DNA of 64,000 nt, taken from assembly GCF_000156335.1 (NCBI RefSeq), contig NZ_DS999213.1:297663-361662 (forward strand). Reading direction: 5' to 3'. Shown piece after piece: positions 48,968 through 57,884 of the stretch (position 1 is the stretch's first letter; each line of letters starts with the position of its first letter). A model generated the notes under the pieces. That model was not told the origin of the DNA, ran no database searches, and worked only from the letters and a program-made list of their open reading frames with translations. The DNA comes from Roseobacter sp. GAI101. GTDB lineage: Bacteria; Pseudomonadota; Alphaproteobacteria; Rhodobacterales; Rhodobacteraceae. Made by a program: the position numbers and the translations under genes.

Positions 48968-49651
48968 ATGATAACCATTGAAAATGTCTCGAAGTCCTTT
49001 GTGCTGCACAATCAGGGTGCAGCCGAAATTCCGGTCATGCAGGGTGCATCCCTGACCGTGGCTGCGGGTGAATGCGCAGCACTGGTCGGTGCATCCGGTG
49101 CGGGTAAATCCACGCTTATGCGCATGATCTACGGCAACTACCTTACTGCTTCCGGTCGTATTCTGGTCGGCGACGTGGATGTCGCAACCGCTGCGCCACG
49201 CGAGATCATTCAACTGCGCCGCTACACGCTGGGCTATGTCAGCCAGTTCCTACGGGTTGTCCCGCGTGTGTCCACGCTTGATGTTGTGGCGGAACCGCTG
49301 CGCGCAACCGGGACATCGCGCGCGGATGCCATTGCGACGGCACAGGAATTACTGGCGCGGCTGAACATTCCCGAACGTCTCTGGTCGCTGAGCCCGACGA
49401 CATTTTCGGGCGGTGAACAGCAACGGGTCAATATCGCGCGCGGGTTTGCCTATCCCTATCCCGCGTTGCTGCTGGATGAACCAACAGCAAGCCTTGATCC
49501 GACCAATCGCGCGACGGTCCTTGAGATGATCCGCGAGGCCAAGTTGCGCGGCGCGGCGATCATCGGGATTTTCCACGACCATGCTGCGCGCGACGCAATC
49601 TGCGATCATCAGTTCGACGTGACCCGATATACGCCCGGACTGGCGGCATGA
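48968..49651 (+). CDS. phnL: C-P lyase ATP-binding protein PhnL
   Basis: The second non-transport ABC ATPase of the system, 227 residues. Walker A is [18 protein letters not shown], the signature [15 protein letters not shown], and Walker [13 protein letters not shown]. It works with PhnGHI in forming the ribose phosphonate. It starts four bases after phnK and overlaps phnN by four. Confidence 0.95.
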   Translation: MITIENVSKSFVLHNQGAAEIPVMQGASLTVAAGECAALVGASGAGKSTLMRMIYGNYLTASGRILVGDVDVATAAPREIIQLRRYTLGYVSQFLRVVPRVSTLDVVAEPLRATGTSRADAIATAQELLARLNIPERLWSLSPTTFSGGEQQRVNIARGFAYPYPALLLDEPTASLDPTNRATVLEMIREAKLRGAAIIGIFHDHAARDAICDHQFDVTRYTPGLAA

Positions 49652-50190
49652 GGGGACGGTTCATCGCCATGGTCGGACCGTCGGGCGTGGGCAAGGACAG
49701 CGTCATGGAGGCGATGGTCGCCCGCGATCCGCGCATCTTTCTGGCCCGTCGCGTGATCACCCGGCCCGCCGATGCGGGAGGAGAGATCTTCGAAGGCGTG
49801 ACGCCGGAAGAATTCGAGGCACGGCAGGCCGCCGGGCAATTCGCGCTAAGCTGGTCTGCGCACGGGTTGCACTATGCGATACCGGTGTCGGTCAAGGCGG
49901 CGTTGGCAAACGGGCAGGACGTCTTGGCCAACCTGTCACGCACCGCCCTGATCCGCGCCCAAGGCCATTTCGGACCGTTCGAGGTAATCAACCTGACCGC
50001 TGATCATGACATTCTTGCTGATCGTCTGGCCAGACGTGGCCGTGAAACCGCAGAGCAAATCCATGACCGGCTTGATCGTATCGCCGCCCCGTTGCCGCAA
50101 GGCATGACGATCCATGAGATCGACAACAGTGGTGCACTGGCGCAAACCGTTCAAATTGCCCTCGACCGTCTTTATCCGGTCAGGGCATAG
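49648..50190 (+). CDS. phnN: Ribose 1,5-bisphosphate phosphokinase PhnN
   Basis: It phosphorylates ribose 1,5-bisphosphate to PRPP, returning the ribose carrier of the C-P lyase pathway to metabolism. The 180 residues have the P-loop [15 protein letters not shown] and a guanylate-kinase-like fold ([35 protein letters not shown]). It overlaps phnL by four bases. Confidence 0.94.
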   Translation: MRGRFIAMVGPSGVGKDSVMEAMVARDPRIFLARRVITRPADAGGEIFEGVTPEEFEARQAAGQFALSWSAHGLHYAIPVSVKAALANGQDVLANLSRTALIRAQGHFGPFEVINLTADHDILADRLARRGRETAEQIHDRLDRIAAPLPQGMTIHEIDNSGALAQTVQIALDRLYPVRA

Positions 50191-50365
50191 GGGGATTTGA
50201 TGAATAAACCGCTGCTGCCCTTTCCCGTAAAAAGGCGCGCATTGCCCGCGATCGGGCCAAGCACGCCAAACCGACCATCGAGATGGCCATGAACACCAGC
50301 CCGTCCTTTGGATATTTGACCTTACCCGCAGATGGTCCCATCTGCCAAACCCGCGTGACACCGAC

Positions 50366-51511
50366 ATGACAAAGCAAACCATTTTCGCCAACGCCACCCT
50401 TATCCTGAATGACGAGGTCGTCAGAGGCTCGGTTCGGGTGAGCGACGGCATGATCACGGATATCGACACCGGCACATCGGTGTCGACAGGCGCCACTGAT
50501 CTTGAGGGCGATTACCTTGCTCCCGGTCTGGTTGAGTTGCACACAGACAACCTTGAACGGCACCTTTCGCCCCGTCCCAAAGTCGACTGGCCTTACCGCG
50601 CGGCCATTCTGGCCCATGACCGCGAACTGGCGGGGACCGGCATCACGACGGTCTTCGACGCGATCCGCGTTGGCTCCATCGTGTCGGGGGCCAGCAAGCG
50701 TTACGGCAAATACGCGCGCCAGATGACGGACGAGATCCTTGCCATGCGGCAGGCGGGCCTGCTCAGGATCAGTCACCACATCCATCTGCGCGCCGAGATA
50801 TGTTCGGAAACACTGGCCGAGGAATTCGCCGAATTTTCCCCACAGGACAGGATCGGTATTGTGTCGATGATGGATCACACCCCGGGTCAGCGGCAATTCG
50901 CGGATCTGTCGAAATTTGAAACCTATGTGCGCGGCAAATACAGTTTCGAGGATCAGGAATATCGCGACTACGTTGATTTTCTATACGGGCTTCAAGCGCA
51001 GTTCGGAGCCGGTCACGAGGCCGCGACGGTAGAGGCCGCCAAGCGGTTGGGCGCGACATTGGCAAGTCACGATGACACCACGCCGGATCAGGTGGCGACC
51101 AGCCAGGCTTATGGTGTGACCCTGGCCGAGTTTCCAACCACGGTCGCGGCGGCGGATGCCTGCCATGCCCACGACATCGCGACGATCATGGGGGCCCCCA
51201 ACCTTATTCGCGGGGGGTCGCATTCGGGGAACGTGGCGGCGGCTGAACTGGCCCGGCTTGACCGCCTGGACATCCTGTCATCGGATTATGTGCCGTCCGG
51301 GTTGTTGATGGCTGCCGTTCAACTTGGCGATCTTTGGGGCGACTTGCCCCGTGGCATGGCGACAGTCACCGCGCGGCCCGCCCAAGCCGTCGGTCTGACC
51401 GATCGGGGCGTCTTGTGTGTGGGCCAGAAAGCGGATGTGATCCGCTTTGCCGTTCTGGATGGAACGCCCGTTCTAAAGGAAACGTGGAGCGCGGGGGCAC
51501 GCGTATTCTAA
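50366..51511 (+). CDS. phnM: Alpha-D-ribose 1-methylphosphonate 5-triphosphate diphosphatase PhnM
   Basis: It removes diphosphate from the ribose phosphonate triphosphate before PhnJ acts. The 381-residue amidohydrolase shows LAPGLVELHTDNLERHLSPR (metal ligands), SMMDHTPGQRQF, SHDDTTPDQV, and MGAPNLIRGGSHSGN, all typical of PhnM. It lies 175 bases after phnN; that gap has no clear gene. It is the last phn gene, ahead of a terminator. Confidence 0.96.
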   Translation: MTKQTIFANATLILNDEVVRGSVRVSDGMITDIDTGTSVSTGATDLEGDYLAPGLVELHTDNLERHLSPRPKVDWPYRAAILAHDRELAGTGITTVFDAIRVGSIVSGASKRYGKYARQMTDEILAMRQAGLLRISHHIHLRAEICSETLAEEFAEFSPQDRIGIVSMMDHTPGQRQFADLSKFETYVRGKYSFEDQEYRDYVDFLYGLQAQFGAGHEAATVEAAKRLGATLASHDDTTPDQVATSQAYGVTLAEFPTTVAAADACHAHDIATIMGAPNLIRGGSHSGNVAAAELARLDRLDILSSDYVPSGLLMAAVQLGDLWGDLPRGMATVTARPAQAVGLTDRGVLCVGQKADVIRFAVLDGTPVLKETWSAGARVF

Positions 51512-51594
51512 GGACCTTGCGTCGCAGAATTGAACGGAAGTGTTGTATTGCCGCCGCGCTGGGCGTGACGCGCAGAGTGCCAAATCAAAAAATG

Positions 51595-51615
51595 GCCCAG
51601 ATTTTTTGGGCTTTT
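51595..51615 (+). terminator. Terminator of the phn operon
   Basis: GCCCA-GATTTTT-TGGGC is followed by TTTT, with a run of A before it; short stem but clear U-tract. It lies 83 bases after the phnM stop. Confidence 0.65.
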
Positions 51616-51633
51616 ACTGCCGGCAAAAGAGTC

Positions 51634-51663
51634 TTGCCAAATTTTTTCGCCACCCTCTATAGT
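51634..51663 (+). promoter_or_regulatory. Promoter of the three-gene unknown operon
   Basis: TTGCCA (51634-51639) and TATAGT (51658-51663) are separated by 18 bases. Transcription would start near 51670, just before the leader hairpin. Confidence 0.6.
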
Positions 51664-51684
51664 TGATCACATCAGCGTGTGTTG

Positions 51685-51709
51685 CCGGGTCTTCCGATAC
51701 CCGGTTTTT
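51685..51709 (+). terminator. Leader hairpin with T-run (possible attenuator)
   Basis: CCGGGT-CTTCCGAT-ACCCGG followed by TTTTT stands between the promoter and the start codon at 51724. It has the form of an intrinsic terminator inside the 5' leader. Confidence 0.65.
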
Positions 51710-51723
51710 CCCTTGGGGGGCAA

Positions 51724-54501
51724 ATGGCTACAACACCAGATCCATTGGCAAATAACCCGGCAATCAGGGACTGGGCTGAACGCTTTTTCCGGATCAAGTC
51801 GTGGACCATGCCCGACGGCATGGATCAGCAGGGCGACGACGTCGTTGCGCGCCGGACAGCCGCGTTGGCCGCTTTGTCAAAGATCACCATCGCGCCCGTG
51901 CTTAGCTCCGGTGCCCGGCAGGCTTTCGCAGGGGGGTACAAGGCCCTGAAACAAGAGGCGATGGCCGCCGTGGACGTTGATGCGTTTGACGCGATCGACG
52001 CCGGTATCCAGTCTCTTGGCGACGACATCGCGACACAGATGGTCATCGCAACCGCGCGTGTCAAAGCGCAAGCGGCGTTGAAATCGGCGGAAGACAAGTT
52101 CGAAGCGGTCTCCTCGCTTTTGGACCAAGGATCTTTCACATATTTGGAAAAGCTTCTGGGGGCCGCGCGCGGTTTGATGGCCAAGGCAGTCGCGGCGTCA
52201 GAGTTCAAAAGCGTGGACGACGCGTCCGCCGATTTCCTGAAGGTCGCCGGAGAGGCGGAAACCTACGGGGCCTATTTCGACACCTGGACGCGCGCGACGT
52301 TGCTGTTGATCAATTCCATAGACACGGACGATCAGAAAGCTGCAACTGACGCCCGGGCCGCGCAGATGAAGGTCGCCACAGCTGAGTCCGTAAACGGGGA
52401 TTTCGCCAAGGCAAAGACGGCGTTGGAGGATTGGAAAAGCAACCTCGATACAGCTGACAACCTGGCCGATGCTGTCGCGTTCGGCGATAAGCTTGAGAAA
52501 TACGAAAAGGACTATGCGAAGCGCGCGAAGATTATCTTGTCCAGCCAAGTCTTTGACGCCGGGGATTATAGTTCGCTGTTGAAAGATGCCAAAGACGCGG
52601 CCTATGCCAAGAAGGACTTTGTCGCCGCCAACAAGCATCTGGACGATCTGATCGCGTATTTGTCCACGAACAGACAGAACCTTGCGATATATCTGAGGGG
52701 TTTTGACATGAGGATGATGGGCAACGCCGAATTCAAGACGGCGGTGCTTGCCGCCAAGAAAACGCAGGAAGCCAAGGGCAGCAACAAACCGGGTCAGGCC
52801 CGCAAGGACCTTATCACGTGGGCCGAGGCCAACGCGGACATCATGTCCGAGAGCAAGTCCAAGCAGATAGTCGCGTCCCTTGGCACCAAATATGAGGCGT
52901 TGAAAAAGACCCTCAGGGACCCTGAGCTGGCCGACCTGAATGCCACTTGGGAGGCGCATAGATTGCTGGTCGTCGCGAAGAATTTCGACGCTACGGACGG
53001 CGCGCCGAAATATCACCCCAAGCTTGAGACATTGTTCAAGCTTGCCAGGGTCACGGATCAACGGGGCGAAATGGATCGGATCGTTGCGAAATTCCCGGCA
53101 GCCGGGACTTATGAAATCCGAAAACCGCTAGAGGATGCATTGACCGCCGGAAACTACGATCTGGCCATTGCGTCCGTTCCGAAAGCTCTGGAATTGATGC
53201 GCGCGATGCCGGAGTATCTGACCCTCAAGGCTGATGTCGAAGACGTGCTGGCTGCCTTGCCGCCAACCGAAGCGACGCTGGTGGACCCGTTGAAGAAAGC
53301 CGTCAGCGATGCAGAGATCCTTGCGATAGCAGGCAAACCTGTCGAAGGGTCCAGTGTCCTGAAGCTGGTTCTTGAGAATGCCGACTATCTTGAAATTGCC
53401 ACCGCGCTCGCTGATTACCGCGCCAAGCTGGCCCAGATCGAGAAAACACATAGTCAGGTCAAGAAATTCCTCAAACTGCCCAGTGCGGAAGCGGCTTTGG
53501 ATCTTTCGCTGAGAAACTGCAAGGACAAGGCGGAAACCGAACAGAAATACGGCGATGCCTTTTTGATGCTTGAACGGCATAAAAAACTGCTTGCGCAGGC
53601 CAAACCGATGGCAACGGCCCGTTTTCAGGTTGGCGGCATCATCAACGCACTGAAACGCGCGGCGGTGCCGAGCAGCGAGCTTGACCCCATCGAAAGCAAG
53701 ATACCCGCTGCAGAGGACGAGGCGAGGAAACCCGATTTTGCAAAAGCCTTGAGCGCGTTCGACGCGATCCTGGCCTCGTTAGAGGCGCTGAGCAAGGAAG
53801 CCGCCGAAGCATACGAGATGGTGGACGGCATCGGCAGCAATGCAGGCCATTCGCTGGACCGGCACGGACCGGATGTGACAGATCCTGAACTGATCAGGCG
53901 GCTCAAGACCGGTGAGGCACCTAACGCCAAGGCCGGCGATGCGCCGTCCTATACCGGGGCGTCGTCCAGGTTTGAAAGCCCGCAAGACTGGATCGCCGGG
54001 CGTGAACTGGCCGCGCAGGCCGCTTTGGCCAAAGGCGTGGACATTTCGCAAAAGGAGATGGCGTATACGGGCGATCTTTTGACCTCGCCCGAAGAATCCG
54101 CGGATTTTACTGTCGAACATGGCCGTGCGATCGACAAGGCTTTCATCGGAAAGAAAAAGGAAGTCCGGCTGACCGAGGGCGCGGGTGATATCGTTTTTGA
54201 CAAGACATACGAGACCTACGAAGAGATAGAGGGCCTGACCCGCGCCTATGTGAATTTCATCTGGGAACCGGAAGCGTTCGTGAAGGAAACCACGGCCTTG
54301 CCGGTCGATCCGACAGAGCACGCGGCCCACAAACCGCAGGACAATGCGGATTACGCCAAGGAATACAAAAAACGGCACGGCACGGACCCGACCAAGATTC
54401 CGGGCCGCTGGGTCATGATGCAGCAATACCCTGTCGCTGATGGTTGGGACAATGAATTGAAGGCCTACACAAACAATGACCCCGGAAACATGATCCCATG
54501 A
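51724..54501 (+). CDS. Large helical protein with a C-terminal toxin-like domain
   Basis: I do not recognise the full-length family. The 925-residue protein (start MATTPDPLAN, GGGGGG upstream) has no signal peptide or membrane helix. Residues ~1-700 are nearly all helical, Ala/Lys/Asp-rich, with a recurring unit of the form DF-x2-A-x3-L-x2-L (about residues 225, 297, 476 and 670). From about residue 708 the character changes: GHSLDRHGPDVTDPELIRRL, then GASSRFESPQDW, and near the end GRWVMMQQYPVADGW. The GH-x3-RH start, the SSRF stretch and the closing YP resemble the CdiA-CT RNase A-like/BECR group of polymorphic toxins, which is my inference. A small acidic gene overlaps its stop codon. Confidence 0.7.
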   Translation: MATTPDPLANNPAIRDWAERFFRIKSWTMPDGMDQQGDDVVARRTAALAALSKITIAPVLSSGARQAFAGGYKALKQEAMAAVDVDAFDAIDAGIQSLGDDIATQMVIATARVKAQAALKSAEDKFEAVSSLLDQGSFTYLEKLLGAARGLMAKAVAASEFKSVDDASADFLKVAGEAETYGAYFDTWTRATLLLINSIDTDDQKAATDARAAQMKVATAESVNGDFAKAKTALEDWKSNLDTADNLADAVAFGDKLEKYEKDYAKRAKIILSSQVFDAGDYSSLLKDAKDAAYAKKDFVAANKHLDDLIAYLSTNRQNLAIYLRGFDMRMMGNAEFKTAVLAAKKTQEAKGSNKPGQARKDLITWAEANADIMSESKSKQIVASLGTKYEALKKTLRDPELADLNATWEAHRLLVVAKNFDATDGAPKYHPKLETLFKLARVTDQRGEMDRIVAKFPAAGTYEIRKPLEDALTAGNYDLAIASVPKALELMRAMPEYLTLKADVEDVLAALPPTEATLVDPLKKAVSDAEILAIAGKPVEGSSVLKLVLENADYLEIATALADYRAKLAQIEKTHSQVKKFLKLPSAEAALDLSLRNCKDKAETEQKYGDAFLMLERHKKLLAQAKPMATARFQVGGIINALKRAAVPSSELDPIESKIPAAEDEARKPDFAKALSAFDAILASLEALSKEAAEAYEMVDGIGSNAGHSLDRHGPDVTDPELIRRLKTGEAPNAKAGDAPSYTGASSRFESPQDWIAGRELAAQAALAKGVDISQKEMAYTGDLLTSPEESADFTVEHGRAIDKAFIGKKKEVRLTEGAGDIVFDKTYETYEEIEGLTRAYVNFIWEPEAFVKETTALPVDPTEHAAHKPQDNADYAKEYKKRHGTDPTKIPGRWVMMQQYPVADGWDNELKAYTNNDPGNMIP

Positions 54502-54881
54502 AAATACGCAAAGAACTGATCCGCGGGTACCTGAACCTCTTGACGATGGGGCGCGGGGTAGGCAACCCGGAGCCCATGTCGGACCTCGCCAATTTTGACG
54601 CGGATATTCGCGGCATGCACAAGCGCGCCTATCAGGAAGGCAATCTGGACTGGCTGCGGCTTGCGCTCGACAGTCTGATCGTGAACCCTGACGGGCGTAT
54701 TGGCGATTTCGCCGGCCAGCAGTTTCCTTTCGATGACGCCGAACTGGTCGCGATCTTCAAACGCGCCTTCGAGACGATCTGGCCGGATGAAACCCTGTCA
54801 GAGCCTGGTGACGAGCCGGATATGGAATTCGAAGACATGAGTGTGGAAGATTGGACGGCTCTGGTCGGTCCGCAGACGTAG
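54498..54881 (+). CDS. Small acidic protein, immunity-protein candidate
   Basis: Unknown family. The 127 residues (start MKIRKELIRGYLNLLTMGRG) are strongly acidic in the C-terminal third (DETLSEPGDEPDMEFEDMS) and predicted mostly helical, with no signal peptide. The ATG lies in the stop of the large gene (ATGA overlap), so both are made together. Small, acidic and directly behind a protein ending in a nuclease-like domain is the standard layout of an immunity gene; this role is inferred from position only. Confidence 0.65.
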   Translation: MKIRKELIRGYLNLLTMGRGVGNPEPMSDLANFDADIRGMHKRAYQEGNLDWLRLALDSLIVNPDGRIGDFAGQQFPFDDAELVAIFKRAFETIWPDETLSEPGDEPDMEFEDMSVEDWTALVGPQT

Positions 54882-54890
54882 GAGACTCCG

Positions 54891-56144
54891 ATGCCAGGCC
54901 CCGCTTTCGAGACCGACGAAGTCGAAAAACTGCTGAAGAAGGCAAAGTCCTCGGGCAAGGAGATGCCCTTTGCCTTCGGTCTGGCGAGCAAGCCTGAGGA
55001 GTGCGGGTTGGTCCTGCACATGCGCAAACCCGGCAAGACCCTGCGGGAGCAGGTAAAAAAGGACCCGGCGATCAAGAAAACCTGTTTCGGCGTCTTGCGG
55101 ATCGATGGGGCCGAGGTGTTCTTTCAACCGCAACGGCCCCTGAAGGGCATGGTCGCTCAACTCAAAAAGAAATTTCGGGCAGAGGGTTTGGGGAAGTACA
55201 AGCCGGTCCTCTTGGGCGCTGACGGCGCGGTCATCGACGAAGATGCCCTGCCCGAAGCGGAAGAGGACGAGGATGACATTGATCTGACCGCTGCTGAAAC
55301 GCCGGTCGAGGATACGGCAGATGTTGCCACTGATGGGCCTTCGCCAGATGATCTGAAGAAACGGCTTGTGGTGGCGTCGGGCCAGGTCAAATCGCTGACG
55401 TCGCCTGAACATATCGCAGCACTCGGCGGGGCGCTCAAGAAATGCGTGAAACTGTTGGGGGCGCGGGACTTCGAGGGCTGTGCGCTTGGTCTGGCAAAGC
55501 TCGAGGCAGCCTTGACCCAGGTAACAAGGTCCGCGCCACCGGCGACCGACGCGCCAAATCAGGCAAATCTTGCCGAACAGCTGAAAAAAATACTGATCGC
55601 GCAGGTCGGCAAGATCAAATTACTGCCCCCTCAACAGGCAGCCCCCCTTGCTGTGCAGGTCAAGAAAATCAGCGAGCAGATCAAAAGCGGCGAGCTGGAC
55701 GACGCAAAGGGCAACCTGAAAGCGCTCGCGCTGGCGATTGCGACCCCCCAGGAGCCGGGCCCCGCTTCAGGAGGGGACCCCATGAAGATCTGGCAGGATG
55801 CCAAGGAAAGCGTGGATGCCGGTGTTTCCAAACTTCAAGTGGCGCTTAAGGGGATGGGGCATCCGGTCTTGGCGCAAATCGCGGATTCCGGCCTTGCCGG
55901 GGTGACGGATGGCAATCAGACGGCGATGATGAAAGCCCTTTTCGAAATGAAGGGCGCGGTTGGGGAAGGGCGCACGAAGGCCGGCAAATCGCTGCTGGCG
56001 CAAGTGGGGGCATATGCCGCTTTTCTCAAGGAAGATCAGATCATTGACCTGATCGAGAACAATCCTTTTGGTGTGAAGGCCCCTGTGAAAGCGCCGTTGA
56101 TGGCTGCCCTGCGGGAAATTGCAGTCATCGCAAAGGCGGCCTAG
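54891..56144 (+). CDS. Two-part helical protein of the unknown operon
   Basis: Unknown family, 417 residues. The N-terminal part (about 1-115) looks alpha/beta and contains FAFGLASKPEECGLVLHMRK and CFGVLRIDGAEVFFQPQRP. An acidic linker follows (ALPEAEEDEDDIDLTAAETP). The rest is helical and repeats the same motif as the large protein: ARDFEGCALGLAKLEAAL near residue 191 and GELDDAKGNLKALALAI near 267. This shared motif suggests common origin or direct contact. It starts nine bases after the acidic gene. It could be an adaptor or carrier for the large protein. Confidence 0.7.
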   Translation: MPGPAFETDEVEKLLKKAKSSGKEMPFAFGLASKPEECGLVLHMRKPGKTLREQVKKDPAIKKTCFGVLRIDGAEVFFQPQRPLKGMVAQLKKKFRAEGLGKYKPVLLGADGAVIDEDALPEAEEDEDDIDLTAAETPVEDTADVATDGPSPDDLKKRLVVASGQVKSLTSPEHIAALGGALKKCVKLLGARDFEGCALGLAKLEAALTQVTRSAPPATDAPNQANLAEQLKKILIAQVGKIKLLPPQQAAPLAVQVKKISEQIKSGELDDAKGNLKALALAIATPQEPGPASGGDPMKIWQDAKESVDAGVSKLQVALKGMGHPVLAQIADSGLAGVTDGNQTAMMKALFEMKGAVGEGRTKAGKSLLAQVGAYAAFLKEDQIIDLIENNPFGVKAPVKAPLMAALREIAVIAKAA

Positions 56145-56200
56145 GCGATGCGTTCGCGGTGACCAGAGACCCTGTCCAGTCTTTATGGTGACAGCATCTG

Positions 56201-56233
56201 ACAGGCCCGTGCGCCAACCGCACACAGGCCTGT
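56201..56233. terminator. Hairpin between convergent genes
   Basis: ACAGGCC / GGCCTGT with an inner GTGCG / CGCAC forms a long, nearly continuous stem. It lies between the unknown operon and the gamma-glutamyltransferase gene and can serve both directions, though no T-run is present. Confidence 0.5.
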
Positions 56234-56245
56234 GACCCTGCTAGG

Positions 56246-57835
56246 TCAGAAACCAAGTGCCATGCCGTCCTTGCGGGAATCGCTGGCACCGGTCAAAAGC
56301 CCCGTTCCGGGACAAATGTGGATCGCCTGGCTTCCGCCGATGGGGCTGGTCTGCAGCGCGAGCGTATGGCCACGGGCGGCGAGCGTTGCACGGGCTTCAT
56401 CCGAGACGCCGGGCTCGATCTGCAACACGCCCTCATGGGCAAAGCTGCGCGGCGCATCCATTGCCGCCTGAAGATCCATGCCAAGGTCCAGCACCGAAGA
56501 CAGGAACGCCGCGTGACCGGCCGCCTGATACTGCCCCCCCATCACGCCAAAGGGCATGACCGCGACGCCGTCCTTGCAAAGCATTCCGGGGATGATCGTG
56601 TGCATCGGCCGCTTGCGCGGGGCGATCGCGTTGGGATGCCCTTCGATCAGCCGGAACGACGCCCCGCGCGAATGGAACAGGACGCCGGTCGCAGGGTCAA
56701 GCCGGGTTGAGCCGAAACCATGAAAGATCGAGTTGATGAAAGAGAGCGCATTACCATCTGCGTCGACGACGCACAGATAGATCGTGTCTTTATGCTCGGG
56801 TTCGTCCCATAGCGTCGGGGGCAGGGCGCGGCCCATGTCGATCCGCGCAGCCAGCGCATCGACGACACTGTCCGACAGCAGGGTTTCCACCACATCGGGG
56901 CAGGCCGCCGGATCGCCAATCAACGCGTCGCGGTGGTGATAGCCCAGTTTGGTCGCCTCGGCGTGCAGGTGGATGCGGTCGGCTTCGGAAAGCCCTTGGC
57001 CCATGTCAAAGCGCGACAGGATCCGCAAGATCAGCAGCGCAGCCAGACCTTGCCCGTTTGGGGGGCATTCATAGACGTCGTGATCGCCGTAGCGTGTCGA
57101 AATCGGATCGACCCAATGGGCCTCGTCGCGGGCTTCGTAGAAGTCCTCTTCGGTGTGCAAACCGCCGAGCGACCGCAAATGGGCGGTCATCTTCGCGGCA
57201 ACCTCGCCTTCGTAGAACCCTGCCGCACCTTTGGCTGCGATCTCGCGCAGGCGGGCACCGACCAACGGCTGGGCATGCATCTGGCCTACGGTCGGGGCCT
57301 TGCCGCCGGGCAGGAACAGTTTGGCTGCATGGACGTCGCCGCCGACGCTGGCGGCGTTGGCGGCCCAGTCCATCGCGACACGCGGCGTGACTGGATAGCC
57401 GTTTTCGGCATAGTCTATCGCCCGCGCGAACAGGCGGTCCAGTGGCAGGCTCCCGTGATCTGCGTGCAGGCGGCACCACCCCGAGATTGCGCCGGGAATG
57501 GTGACGGCGTGGGGGCTGGTCTGCGGAATTTCATCGCCCAGACCTGCGGCCTTCAGGGCTTCGACCGTTGCGGCAGCAGGGGCGCGCCCCGATCCGTTAA
57601 GCGCTTTGACTTTGCCGCCCCGGGGCGCATAAAGCGCGAAACAGTCGCCGCCGATACCGGTCATCAGCGGGTCGACGACACATTGCACCGCAACGGCGGC
57701 AAGGGCCGCGTCAACCGCATTGCCCCCTTGGGTCAGGATTTCATGACCCACCGCAGTAGACAGCGGATGCGACGTGGCGATCATCGCCTTTGAGGCAAGG
57801 GTGCTGGGGCGTCGGGCGGAGAAGAAGTCAAACAT
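56246..57835 (-). CDS. Gamma-glutamyltransferase family protein (no signal peptide)
   Basis: This N-terminal-nucleophile hydrolase removes or transfers gamma-glutamyl groups, for example from glutathione. The 529 residues include the family start SHPLSTAVGHEILTQGGNAV, GIGGDCFALYA, and the self-cleavage Thr at about residue 351 (EHKDTIYLCVVDADGN). MPFGVMGGQYQAAGH is also typical. I use the ATG of MFDFFSARRP (AGGA upstream). Unlike E. coli Ggt it has no export signal, so it should act in the cytoplasm. It follows the peptide transporter on the same strand and may process its cargo. Confidence 0.92.
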   Translation of the reverse strand: MFDFFSARRPSTLASKAMIATSHPLSTAVGHEILTQGGNAVDAALAAVAVQCVVDPLMTGIGGDCFALYAPRGGKVKALNGSGRAPAAATVEALKAAGLGDEIPQTSPHAVTIPGAISGWCRLHADHGSLPLDRLFARAIDYAENGYPVTPRVAMDWAANAASVGGDVHAAKLFLPGGKAPTVGQMHAQPLVGARLREIAAKGAAGFYEGEVAAKMTAHLRSLGGLHTEEDFYEARDEAHWVDPISTRYGDHDVYECPPNGQGLAALLILRILSRFDMGQGLSEADRIHLHAEATKLGYHHRDALIGDPAACPDVVETLLSDSVVDALAARIDMGRALPPTLWDEPEHKDTIYLCVVDADGNALSFINSIFHGFGSTRLDPATGVLFHSRGASFRLIEGHPNAIAPRKRPMHTIIPGMLCKDGVAVMPFGVMGGQYQAAGHAAFLSSVLDLGMDLQAAMDAPRSFAHEGVLQIEPGVSDEARATLAARGHTLALQTSPIGGSQAIHICPGTGLLTGASDSRKDGMALGF

Positions 57836-57884
57836 GTCAGTCGTCCTGTAGGGCAAGGCTCAAGGGCCGTTTGCGGGATGTGGA

